A DNA stretch of 64,000 nucleotides from CBDCYS01 sp965226245 (GTDB taxonomy: Bacteria > Acidobacteriota > Terriglobia > Bryobacterales > UBA6623), in contig CBDDCL010000015.1 of the NCBI GenBank assembly GCA_965226245.1, positions 558,001-622,000 on the forward strand, read 5' to 3'. Shown in pieces: positions 33,136 through 42,023 of the stretch; the stretch's first letter is position 1, and every line of letters starts with the position of its first letter. The position numbers were made by a program, and so were the translations under genes. The notes below the pieces were generated by a model that was given only the letters and a program-made list of their open reading frames with translations, had not been told where the DNA came from and ran no database searches.

Positions 33136-34950
33136 TTAGTCCACCGCGCGTGCGACCGCTTGGCTCAACCTCGCCAAACCCGCCTGGACATCCGCACCCA
33201 AATGCACTCGCAGCGCCCGGCGGTTGCGCTCGGCGAGAACCTCGAAATCCCCGCGTGCCTGAGCCGCTTTGACGACGCCAAAGGTGTACTTCTGACCGGG
33301 CACCGGCAGATCGGCGGCATCATCGCAAGTAATCTGCAGGAATACGCCCGTGTTTGGCCCCCCCTTGTAAGCTTGTCCGGTCGAGTGCAAAAACCGCGGT
33401 CCAAAACCTAGGCAGGTGGCGGCCTTCGTTTTGTCGCGGACGACCTTTCGAACTTCCTGGAGCGAACTCTCGTGCGCCGCGTTCATTTCGACATAGGCAA
33501 GCAGTGCCAAGTAGTCGCCGGCCGAGAGTCGTCCGAGATGAGCCCGAACGTAGCTGTCGAGCGACTTCTCGACGCCCGCTTTTTCGGCGAGCACGGAGGC
33601 GTTCTTGTCATCGGCGAACAACTGGATGCCGTTGTCCTCGACAATCGGTTCCTCGGGCGGCAACGAGCCGGTCTTCTCGAACTCAGAAGTCAGCTTTCGG
33701 GTCGCAAGCTTGCTGGCCTCGACGTCGGGCTGATCAAAGGGATTGATGCCCATGAGGGAACCCGCGACCGCCGTGGCAATCTCCCAGCGGAAGAACTCCT
33801 GTCCCAGGCCGTAGATGTCCGGGATGCTGATCCGCACAAGCGGCTGACCGGCGGCTTCAAGGGCGCCGGCTGCCTGTTCTTGGGAAGCGTCGATGCCCGT
33901 ATCGAGGCGCAAATAGACGAATATGCGGTCGTCGCCGTAGACCTCGGGCGGACCCAACGGTTCACGGTCGACCGGGATCAGCCCCTTGCCCAGCTTTCCG
34001 GTGGATTCCGCCAGCAACTGCTCGAGCCATGCGCCCAGGCCCTGAATGCCCGGAGAAGAAATGATGGTGATCTTGTCGCGGCCCTCGCCGGCAAGCACCC
34101 CAAGGACATTGCCGAGCACGACGCCCGGGTTGTCGCGGGCGGGCACGAACGCTGAACAAGAAACCGCCATCTCGCCGGCGCGATCGAGGAACCGTTTCGT
34201 ATCGATACCGATTGCGGCGGCCGGCGCCATTCCAAAATCCGAGAGCGCGGAATAACGCCCACCGATGCTGGGCACGCCGTGGAAAATGTGGCGAACTTTT
34301 TCGCTTTGAGCGGCTTGCTCCAGTTGGGAGCCGGGGTCGGTCACCACGACAAACTGCTTACTTGCGTTCTCGCGCCCGGCCACTTCGGCGACGCGCTCGA
34401 AAAAGTATTGCTTGAAGATGTTCGGCTCGAGGGTGCTCCCGGACTTACTGGCAACAATGAAAAGGGTCTTCGCAAGGTCAACTTTGTCCTCGAGTGTTTT
34501 GACCTGAGCCGGGTCGGTCGAGTCGAGAACGTGCAGCTCGGGGAAACCTTGCTGCTGGCCGAAGGTCATCCCGAGCACCTCGGGGCACATGCTCGAGCCC
34601 CCCATGCCGAGAACCACGGCATGGGAGAAGCTCTCGGCTTTCACGTCGCCGGCCAGTTCCCTTAGATGCTCACCGTGAGCGAGCTGGTGCTCAATAATCC
34701 TTAACCAGCCGAGCCATTTGGATTCATCCGATCGCGTCCAAAGTGTCGTGTCCCGGTCCCACAAGCGGCGTGGCTTGCCGTTCACCAGCCAATCGTCGAG
34801 ACTCGCATCCACCTTCGCTTGCAGCTCCGCCGGCAGGGAATAGGACTGCGGATTCACTTTCGCCGCGGCGGCCCTTGGATCGTCGCCAAGCTCCGATTCG
34901 CCGGGTTGCAGGCGGCGTTCATCCGCGGTTGGATTTGAGGATATGACCAT
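33136..34950 (-). CDS. pgi: Glucose-6-phosphate isomerase (domain of the Tal-Pgi type, stand-alone)
   Basis: A 604-residue protein similar to the isomerase half of fused transaldolase/glucose-6-phosphate isomerases. Marks: AVVLGMGGSSMCPEVL near residue 111, TLFIVASKSGSTLEPN near 162, VRHIFHGVPSIGGRYSALSD near 220 (PGI signature region), SLMGINPFDQPDVEASK near 393 and GPRFLHSTGQAYKGGPNTG near 520. It should interconvert glucose-6-phosphate and fructose-6-phosphate. No transaldolase domain or gene is next to it, so it differs from the fused arrangement of the same subfamily. Upstream is an 826-bp gap. Confidence 0.88.
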   Translation of the reverse strand: MVISSNPTADERRLQPGESELGDDPRAAAAKVNPQSYSLPAELQAKVDASLDDWLVNGKPRRLWDRDTTLWTRSDESKWLGWLRIIEHQLAHGEHLRELAGDVKAESFSHAVVLGMGGSSMCPEVLGMTFGQQQGFPELHVLDSTDPAQVKTLEDKVDLAKTLFIVASKSGSTLEPNIFKQYFFERVAEVAGRENASKQFVVVTDPGSQLEQAAQSEKVRHIFHGVPSIGGRYSALSDFGMAPAAAIGIDTKRFLDRAGEMAVSCSAFVPARDNPGVVLGNVLGVLAGEGRDKITIISSPGIQGLGAWLEQLLAESTGKLGKGLIPVDREPLGPPEVYGDDRIFVYLRLDTGIDASQEQAAGALEAAGQPLVRISIPDIYGLGQEFFRWEIATAVAGSLMGINPFDQPDVEASKLATRKLTSEFEKTGSLPPEEPIVEDNGIQLFADDKNASVLAEKAGVEKSLDSYVRAHLGRLSAGDYLALLAYVEMNAAHESSLQEVRKVVRDKTKAATCLGFGPRFLHSTGQAYKGGPNTGVFLQITCDDAADLPVPGQKYTFGVVKAAQARGDFEVLAERNRRALRVHLGADVQAGLARLSQAVARAVD

Positions 34951-35776
34951 AATTCTAGTTCGAGCAGACAGAGAGCACCAGGAACGAGCGGGCTATCTCT
35001 GAAATCCTGATTTCTTCTCGCTCTGCTCGACCGTCAGGTCCCACGGTTGCGGCGGCAAGGGATCGTAACGCGGACGGGCGTCCTTGCTGGGAAACGTCTC
35101 CACCACCGCTGCCGGCGATCGGCGGGCGGTTGAGGGTTGCCGGAGAGCGGGATTTTCGCTGATTGAAGCAAAGTGGCCTTTTCGCGGCGGCGGTCGTCGT
35201 TTTCGAGGCACTATACACGTTAAAGTTCGACTCTGGGGCGCTGTGGCATGAATTTGGGGATATGCGTAAGTCATTTTGTTTCAGTGTTCTGGGAGAGGTT
35301 GTTGCAGTTTTCTACAGGAAATGTAAGGGTTTGGGCATTTTTGGCCGTCGCAGAGGCCAGTTCGCGTTTTCTTTGGTTTATGGATGATCGTTTGTCGCTC
35401 GATTGATTCACCCGATTGATTCACCGCTATCAGCATAGCGGATCGATTACGGGCGTTTTTTCCTGTGCGGGAAAGATGTATTGAAAACACGGGGAATATT
35501 CTTCTTAAAAATCCGTGACTGGCCGGAGGATGTCCGGAAGACCACCACCAGCGACGTTAAACAACTATAAGGGTAGTGGGGGCTGCGGGTACGGATGGGA
35601 TTATCTTCTGATACGAAAAAGGGACGCCTTGCCGCATGATTGCGCGAATCTCGGGCTATAAGTAGGGCGGTGGCGTGGGAAGGTGCGGGGGCCCAATCCG
35701 TGGCACCGGACCCGATCGCAGGGCTCGCCGTGCCCGCAAGGGTCGCGTAGCGCTACAATCTGACCATCAAACCGCC
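34951..35776. other. Gene-free intergenic region, 826 bp
   Basis: No convincing gene. From about 35160 to 35660 the composition is clearly more AT-rich than the surroundings. It contains a 13-bp tandem repeat, CGATTGATTCACC twice (35400-35425), and a group II intron end remnant at 35668-35718. Short open frames here (for example 35163-35387) look random. Confidence 0.6.
35668..35718 (+). repeat. Remnant of a group II intron 3' end (domain V-VI)
   Basis: These 51 bases align without gaps to 40662-40712, the 3' end of the group II intron downstream, with 43 identities (shared GGTGyGTGGGArGGTGC and GACCCGATCG). The rest of domain V is not preserved. It lies 58 bp before the Roco gene start, so that gene is bracketed by intron ends. 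Confidence 0.7.
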
Positions 35777-38656
35777 ATGGCCGAAACACCGGAAAAGATA
35801 GCCCGCCGTCGCATCGAGGATGCCGCTCGCACGGGCGCCGAACGCCTCGATTTGACTAGGCTGGGGCTGACCGCCCTGCCGCCGGAAATCGTCCAACTCC
35901 GAAACCTCCGGACGCTCACCCTGGCCAACAATCGGTTGACCGCCCTGCCGCCGGAAATCGTCCAACTCCAAAACCTCCTGATGCTCACCCTGGCCAACAA
36001 TCAGTTGACCGCCCTGCCGCCGGAAATCATCCAACTCCAAAACCTCCAGACGCTCACCCTGGCCAACAATCAGTTGACCGCCCTGCCGCCGGAAATCGTC
36101 CAACTCCAAAACCTCCGGACGCTCACCCTGGCCAATAATCAGTTGACCGCCCTGCCGCGGGAAATCGTCCAACTCCAAAACCTCCAGCAGCTCGCCCTGG
36201 CCAATAATCAGTTGACCGCCCTGCCGCCGGAAATCGTCCGACTCCGAAACCTCCAGCACCTAGCCCTGGCCAATAATCAGTTAACCGCCTTGCCGACGGA
36301 AATCGGCCACCTCCAAGACATCAAGCAGCTCAGCCTGTCCGACAATCAGTTAACCGCCCTGCCGCCGGAATTCGGCCAACTCCAAAATCTTCAGGTGCTC
36401 ACTCTGTCCGATAACCCGCTGCCCGAGCCGTATCCGGAGTTGATCGAGCGGGGTACTGCGGCTCTCCTCAGCTACCTGCGCAGCCTGGCGAAAGAGAGCA
36501 CGCCCCAATACGAGGCGAAGCTGCTTCTGGTAGGCGAAGGCAACGTCGGCAAGACGTCGCTCGTGGCGGCAATGGCGGCGGAACCGGCCAAACGAAAACA
36601 AGTCTTCATAAAGGACCGCGAGACGACCCACGGAATCAACCTGGGCCAACTGAAGCTCGATCATCCCGGCGGTCACGAAGCCAAACGGATCACGCTGAAC
36701 ACCTGGGACTTCGGCGGGCAAGAAGTCTACCGCATCACGCACCAGTTCTTCTTCAGCAAGCGCTCGCTCTATCTGCTCGTCTGGTGGCCGCGCGAGGGTC
36801 AAGAAGCTGGCGGTGTGAAAGGCTGGCTCAAGCGCATCCGGCTGCGCGTGCCAGACGCCCGGGTGATCCTGGTTTCGACCCGCGCCGACGAACCTCGCCA
36901 GCCCGAAATCGATTACCGGGAACTCGAACGCGCCTTCCCCGGCACGCTCGCCGGCCACCACGCCGTCGATAGCAAAAGCGGGACAGGCGTTGACGAACTG
37001 CTCGCGGCCATCGCCGGCGAGGCGGCCAAGCTCCCCCAGATGGGCGCGAAAATGAGCCACCGGTGGATCGCAACACGCGACGAGGTGCTGGCAAAAGAAA
37101 AGCCCCAAATCGTGCGCGCGGACTTCCAGACCATCGCCCACCAACACGAGCTGGACGAAAGGGCCACCGAGACGCTGCTCGATCTGTTACACGACCTGGG
37201 CCGTATCGTCTACTACGGCGACGACGACGGCCTGCGCGACTCGGTCGTCATCAAGCCGGAGTGGCTAACCAAGGCAATCGGATATGTCCTCGAAGACAAA
37301 ACCACGCGCGAGGCGAAGGGCGAGTTACCACACAACCGTCTCAGAGAAATCTGGTACGACCACAACGAGCCGACCTTCGAGCGCTATGAGCCGTCGTGTC
37401 ATCCTTTCTTCCTCCGGCTGATGGAGAAATTTGACATCTCCTACCGCTTCCCAGGCGAAAAGGCCAGCCTGGTTGGCCAACTCGTGCCCTACGAGAGGCC
37501 CGAGCTGCCGTGGGACGCGGAATCGAAAATGCCCAAGAACTGGCGCGAGCTCGCTGTTGTTTGCTCGATGGACGACGAGCCGCCCGGGATCGTCGCCTGG
37601 TTGACCGTCCGCAATCACAAGTACGTCTGGCAGCGGCTCCATTGGCGGCGGGGCGTGTTCGTCTCTCACCGGGGCCAAGAAGGGCTCATTGAGCAGTTGG
37701 ACCCCACCGAGCTTCTGCTTACCGTTCGCGGCCGCTCGCCGGAGCATCTTTTGGGTCTGTTGAGGGACAGCCTTACCACCCTGATTGGCCAGCGTTGGGA
37801 TGGACTAAAGCACGAACTGCTCGTGCCGTGTCCGGGTACCAAGAAGAGTGGCGACCCCTGCGATTTCCGGTTTGGGTTGGAGGACTTGCAAGGACTTCGC
37901 GAGGACGGCATCCCGGACCAGCGGTGTGTCCGCTGCCGCCAGGTTCAGGACGTCGGGGTGTTGCTCACCGGCCTGGAGGCACCGACCACCTCGGTCGTCG
38001 AACGTCTGGATGAGATTTATGCGCACGTCACAGCTATTACTTCCAGAACACGACGCGTCGAAGGGAAACTCGATGAGCACCGAAACGAAAGCGCCGAGCA
38101 GATGCGAATCTTGCTCAAAGTGCTGGGCGCCGAGAAACGCGAAAGCCCCGGGCTTTTCACGATCGTCCCGCTCGGCGGCGGACCTCTCCGAAACAAGTAC
38201 GAGTTGACGTTGTGGTGCGAGCACCCGGGCCACGAACATCCCTGCGATAACGGCGAATTCACATTCAAGCGGCCCAAGAAGTGGGTCATTCAAGCCGCAC
38301 CTTACTTGTCGATCGTCGGCAAGTCATTGCGCGTCGTCGTCGCGCTGGCCGGACTGCCCGGGGCGGGGCAGCTCATCGCAGAGGCGACCTCGAAGCAGCT
38401 CGGTGCGATGGAGAAGCTGACGAAGGAGCTGGTTCCTGATCGCGTACCCGGCGGCGACAAGGCAGACGAGGGCAGCGGCCTAACGCGCGCTCAGGGAGAA
38501 GCCTTCCGGCAATTCCAGTCGCTGCTCTTCGAGCTGGACAAAGACCGCAAGTGGGCGGGCATGCGGCGTTTTCTCACGCCGGCCGGGGATTACCTATGGA
38601 TCTGTCCCGAGCACCATCGTGAGTACGACCCCGGCTTGCCGATCTTGCCGGGTTGA
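35777..38656 (+). CDS. Roco-family GTPase (LRR-ROC-COR)
   Basis: A 959-residue protein from ATG 35777 (MAETPEKIARRRIEDAAR). Eight 23-residue leucine-rich repeats of the pattern LPPEIVQLQNLQTLTLANNQLTA (35876-36427) lead into a Ras-of-complex GTPase: P-loop VGEGNVGKTS near residue 252, switch II DFGGQEVYRITHQFF near 311, base-recognition STRADE near 367 and SKSGTG near 397. A COR domain follows (about 420-620). Then come a cysteine cluster (CPGTKKSGDPC...CVRC), a helical stretch and a conserved ending LTPAGDYLWICPEHHREYDP. Roco proteins are dimeric regulated GTPases; bacterial roles are largely unknown. The repeat DNA is very uniform. Confidence 0.92.
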   Translation: MAETPEKIARRRIEDAARTGAERLDLTRLGLTALPPEIVQLRNLRTLTLANNRLTALPPEIVQLQNLLMLTLANNQLTALPPEIIQLQNLQTLTLANNQLTALPPEIVQLQNLRTLTLANNQLTALPREIVQLQNLQQLALANNQLTALPPEIVRLRNLQHLALANNQLTALPTEIGHLQDIKQLSLSDNQLTALPPEFGQLQNLQVLTLSDNPLPEPYPELIERGTAALLSYLRSLAKESTPQYEAKLLLVGEGNVGKTSLVAAMAAEPAKRKQVFIKDRETTHGINLGQLKLDHPGGHEAKRITLNTWDFGGQEVYRITHQFFFSKRSLYLLVWWPREGQEAGGVKGWLKRIRLRVPDARVILVSTRADEPRQPEIDYRELERAFPGTLAGHHAVDSKSGTGVDELLAAIAGEAAKLPQMGAKMSHRWIATRDEVLAKEKPQIVRADFQTIAHQHELDERATETLLDLLHDLGRIVYYGDDDGLRDSVVIKPEWLTKAIGYVLEDKTTREAKGELPHNRLREIWYDHNEPTFERYEPSCHPFFLRLMEKFDISYRFPGEKASLVGQLVPYERPELPWDAESKMPKNWRELAVVCSMDDEPPGIVAWLTVRNHKYVWQRLHWRRGVFVSHRGQEGLIEQLDPTELLLTVRGRSPEHLLGLLRDSLTTLIGQRWDGLKHELLVPCPGTKKSGDPCDFRFGLEDLQGLREDGIPDQRCVRCRQVQDVGVLLTGLEAPTTSVVERLDEIYAHVTAITSRTRRVEGKLDEHRNESAEQMRILLKVLGAEKRESPGLFTIVPLGGGPLRNKYELTLWCEHPGHEHPCDNGEFTFKRPKKWVIQAAPYLSIVGKSLRVVVALAGLPGAGQLIAEATSKQLGAMEKLTKELVPDRVPGGDKADEGSGLTRAQGEAFRQFQSLLFELDKDRKWAGMRRFLTPAGDYLWICPEHHREYDPGLPILPG

Positions 38657-39356
38657 TTGGGGCGCGGCGCACGGGATACAATCATGACCGTAGCGCTCTG
38701 GTTTGCAAAGGTCTCGCTCGCTCGCCTTACGTTAGGCCGGGAGGCCCAACGATATGTCGCCAAGAATGGCGACACGGCACGCAGGAATGCGTGCGCCAGT
38801 GTGCCCAGCATGGGCTGATTCTAGCAGGATGAAACGATCCTGCCGGGACCGATGGAGGTAACCGTAGGGAACCGCAGAGCGGAAGTCGTGGGGCGCAAGC
38901 CGCACGGTGAAAGCCGAAGGAAGCGGGGAACGAATACTTCGACTGTAGGAACACAAACCGGCAGAGAGGCCGCGTACGGGCGGTAAGCGTGCTGGCCACC
39001 GCGAAGCCCAATATCCATACGAGACGTGCGAGGTAGAGCCGGACGGCACGAAGGAACAGAATCAGCACCTTACCTGGGGAGAGTTGCCCCGTGAGAGCGG
39101 GGGAGAAGTCAGCAGAAGCCATAGTAGCCGAGAAGGCGGGTAATGCCGCTGGAGCAAAGGGCTGAAGGACCAAGGAGCAAAGCTAGAGGAGCGACTAGCA
39201 TAGCGTGCAAGAGGTTTCCCGGAGTCCCGGACCGCAGGGTCCTTCCCCGCTGGGGGAACGAGACGGGGAGCAGGCGGAGGCAGAAGCGGTGGAACCGTGG
39301 CGGGCCAATGCCGGCGGGAACCCGAGCGTGAGCCGCGAGACTCTCGACAGAAAGTG

Positions 39357-39815
39357 ATGCACGACGATCTGATGGAACAAGTGGCGGCCGAAGAGAACCT
39401 GCGGCGTGCGCTGGGGGCGGTCAAACGCAACCGCGGCGCGGCGGGCATCGACGGCATGACCACCGAACAACTCGAATCCCACTTGGCACGCCACGGTGAA
39501 AAGATCCGGGCGAAACTGCTGGCGGGGCGCTGGACGCCGAGTCCCGTGCGGCGGGTAGAGAAACCCAAACCGCACGGAGGCCAACGGCTGTTGGGCATCC
39601 CGACGGTGATGGACCGGCTGCTGCAGCAAGCGTTGCTGCAAGTTTTGACGCCGATCTTTGAGCCTGGTTTTGGGAGCCGATGTTCAGCGAGTCGAGCTAC
39701 GGATTTCGGCCGGGGCGGAGCGCGCATGAGGCGGTACGCGTGGCACAGGGATACGTCCGCGAGGGCAAGGACTGGGTGGTGGATATTGACATCGCCAAGT
39801 TCTTCGACCATGTGA
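39357..39815 (+). pseudogene. Group II intron reverse transcriptase/maturase, N-terminal fragment
   Basis: From ATG 39357 the frame encodes MHDDLMEQVAAEENLRRALG, NRGAAGIDGMTTEQLE and RRVEKPKPHGGQRLLGIPTV with RT motifs 0-2, up to LLQVLTPIFEP (about 39663). Beyond that point it is out of frame (GFGSRCSASRATDFG) and ends at 39815. The true continuation is in the frame of 39680-40621. The break is a 14-nt insertion, TGGTTTTGGGAGCC, after GAGCC at 39664, which repeats GAGCC at both ends. Removing it restores IFEPMFSESSYGFRPG. Confidence 0.85.
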
Positions 39816-40621
39816 ATCACGACATTCTGATGCGACGGATCGCGCAAGTGATTCGGGACAAAAGGATCTTAAGATTGACAGGCCGGTATTTGAGGGCCGG
39901 AGTACTGCTGAACGGGGTGCTGGTCAAGAGCGAGGAGGGCACGCCGCAAGGCGGGCCGCTGTCTCCATTGCTGGCGAACATCTACCTGGATGCACTGGAT
40001 CGGGAACTGGAGAACCGCGGGCTGAGTTTTTGCCGTTATGCCGACGACTGCAACATTTATGTGAGCAGCGAAGCGGCGGCGAAGCGGGTGCTGGCGGGGA
40101 TCTGGAGCTGGATCGAGCAACATCTGCGACTGCAAGTGAACGAGGCGAAGAGCGGGGCGGGGCGGCCTTGGGAACGGAAGTTTCTGGGGTTTCGCATCAA
40201 CCGCCGGGGGCAGCGGGAAGTGGCGCCGCAAAGTGTCGAGCGGCTCCAGCAGAAGGTGCGAGAGATATGGCGCAGTTGCCGCAGTGTCACGAACCGGGAA
40301 TTACGCGACGAGTGGCGGCGGTATATCGTCGGCTGGTGGGGTTACTACCGGCTGGCCGAGGATCGGCGCGCGGTCTTTTGGCTGGAAAGCTGGATTCGGC
40401 GGCACATTCGGAAGTGCTTCTGGCTGCGCTGGCACAGCGTGCGGGGTCGCTGCCGCGCATTGCGGCGCTTGGGCGTGCCCGAGCGGATGCTGCGCTATGT
40501 GCCGACGCGTCGTGGCGCTTGGTTTGTCGCGGCGCGGGCGATGATGCATCGGGCCCTGTCGAAACGTAGTTTGCAGCGTTACGGATTTGTGATGCCATCG
40601 GATCTCGCGGCCAGCCGGTAA
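39680..40621 (+). pseudogene. Group II intron reverse transcriptase/maturase, C-terminal fragment
   Basis: A 313-residue frame with the remaining RT blocks: SESSYGFRPGRSAHEAV, VVDIDIAKFFDHVNHDILM, EEGTPQGGPLSPLLANI and the catalytic CRYADDCNIYV, then the maturase/X domain ending LRRLGVPERMLRYVPTRRG. These match class C (group IIC) intron proteins. On its own it lacks the N-terminal RT motifs supplied by 39357-39663, so the intron is probably unable to move or splice unaided. An ATG happens to begin the frame, so it could be translated as a fragment. Confidence 0.87.
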
Positions 40622-40903
40622 GCCGCTGGGTCCAACCGCCGGATACGGAAAACCGTACGTCCGGTGGTGTGGGAGGGTGCCGGGGCGCAATCCCCGGTAC
40701 CCGACCCGATCGTCGGGGCGGCGCCTCGCACTGACGGGCCTCTCAGGCACTTCGCCTCGCCACGTGGTGAGAAAAGCGGGTTGAGAAAAGCGGGCTACAG
40801 CCATTCCTCCGATTCGCCGATCGTTAAGGGGGGCCGAGCGCATCACGCTTCGCGGCGGCGGACTCCCTCTGGCTCAACGGCTCAAGTTGCACAAGTGGAA
40901 CCA

Positions 40904-41890
40904 ATGTCCAAAGAGACGGCAACGGTAGCAGGCCCCAGGCTGCCGGCGGGCGTCATCAGGAGGCTGCGGTGCCCGGCGTGCCGCTCAAAGCTGCAGTTGG
41001 ACCACGATCGTTGCTGCTGCCAGGCCCCGGCTTGCCGTCGTGAGTTTCCGGTTAAGAGCGGCGTCCCCATTCTGATTGACCACAGGCTGAGCGTCTTCGG
41101 AGAGTGCGGCCAGCGAGAATCAAAGCCGCCTCGGAGTGGCCCCGCGGCGACAGCGAAGCGGCTGGCGGGCGCGCTGCTGCCAAGCCTTGGCAAGAACATC
41201 GGCGCTAAACAGGCCTACGCCAAGTTCGCTGAAATGCTGCTGGCCATCTCGAGGAAGCCCAAGGTGCTCGTTGTTGGCGGCGCGAGGGTCGGCGCCGGCC
41301 TCGACACGATTCTGAACCATGAATCGATCGAATTCATCGAGTCCGACGTGTACCTGAGCCGGCGGACGGCGCTGGTTTGCGACGCCCACCAGATCCCTTT
41401 TGAGGAGGAAACGTTCGACGGTGTGATCGTGCAGGCAGTCCTCGAGCACGTGGCGGACCCGGCGGCCTGCGTCGAAGAGATTCACCGCGTGTTGAAGGCG
41501 CGGGGACTGGTCTATTCCGATACGCCGTTCATGCAGCAGGTGCATGCGGCCGGGCACGACTTTTCCCGCTTTACGCATGTCGGCCAGCGGCGGCTGTTCC
41601 GGAAGTTTGAAGAGGTAGCGAGCGGCGTGACCTGCGGACCGAGCATGGCGCTGGCCTGGGCCTACCAGTATTTCCTTCTAAGTTTCGTGCAATCGAAGCC
41701 GGCGCGCGCCCTGGCAGTGGCATTCGCGCGCCTGACGGGGTTTTGGCTCAAGTACCTGGACTACTATTTGATTCGCAAGCCGGGGGCGCTGGACGCTGCC
41801 TCGGCCTACTACTTTTTGGGGATGAAGGCCCGGCTTTGCCTTTCTGACCGCGAGATTGTTCTTCAGTACAAAGGAATCCAGAAGGAGTGA
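40904..41890 (+). CDS. SAM-dependent methyltransferase with N-terminal zinc ribbon
   Basis: A 328-residue protein starting at ATG 40904 (MSKETATVAGPRLP). A Trm112-like zinc ribbon (LRCPACRSKL, then CCCQAPACRREFPVKSGVPIL) occupies residues 22-60. A class I methyltransferase fold follows: KVLVVGGARVGAGLDTI near 118, ESDVYLSRRTALVCDAHQIP near 140, and FDGVIVQAVLEHVADPAACV near 167, then LVYSDTPFMQQVHAAGHDFSRF-like. It is followed by a glycosyltransferase and an epimerase on the same strand, which suggests a role in modifying a surface glycan or glycolipid. The substrate is unknown. Confidence 0.85.
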   Translation: MSKETATVAGPRLPAGVIRRLRCPACRSKLQLDHDRCCCQAPACRREFPVKSGVPILIDHRLSVFGECGQRESKPPRSGPAATAKRLAGALLPSLGKNIGAKQAYAKFAEMLLAISRKPKVLVVGGARVGAGLDTILNHESIEFIESDVYLSRRTALVCDAHQIPFEEETFDGVIVQAVLEHVADPAACVEEIHRVLKARGLVYSDTPFMQQVHAAGHDFSRFTHVGQRRLFRKFEEVASGVTCGPSMALAWAYQYFLLSFVQSKPARALAVAFARLTGFWLKYLDYYLIRKPGALDAASAYYFLGMKARLCLSDREIVLQYKGIQKE

Positions 41891-42023
41891 CTCGCCTCAA
41901 CATCCCCGCGGACCGATAATCGCCGCACTGAGCCGCCCTCCCGTATCCGCGGTGCGGGGCTGGAGCGGATCGGCGGAGTTTTTCCATTTCGGGCTGCCGG
42001 CGGTGCGCGATGCATGAGCAAGC

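Larger units (their letters stand above)
38791..40705 (+). mobile_element. Group II intron (class C-like), nearly complete
   Basis: A typical 5' end GTGCGCCAGTGTGCCC (38791) follows two hairpins, TGTCGCC/GGCGACA at 38755-38774 and GCACGC/GCGTGC just at the border. A structured leader of about 560 bp (domains I-IV) precedes the reverse transcriptase. Domain V is at about 40636-40669 (CCGGATACGGAAAACCGTAC) and domain VI is the stem GGGTGCCGGGG/CCCCGGTACCC at 40675-40702. The 3' border is near 40705, give or take seven bases. Insertion just after a stem-loop agrees with group IIC behaviour. The encoded protein is frameshifted. Confidence 0.85.

Noticed and set aside
35163..35387. 74-residue ORF in the AT-rich gap before the Roco gene
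   Set aside because: No recognisable domain and no good ribosome site; probably chance.
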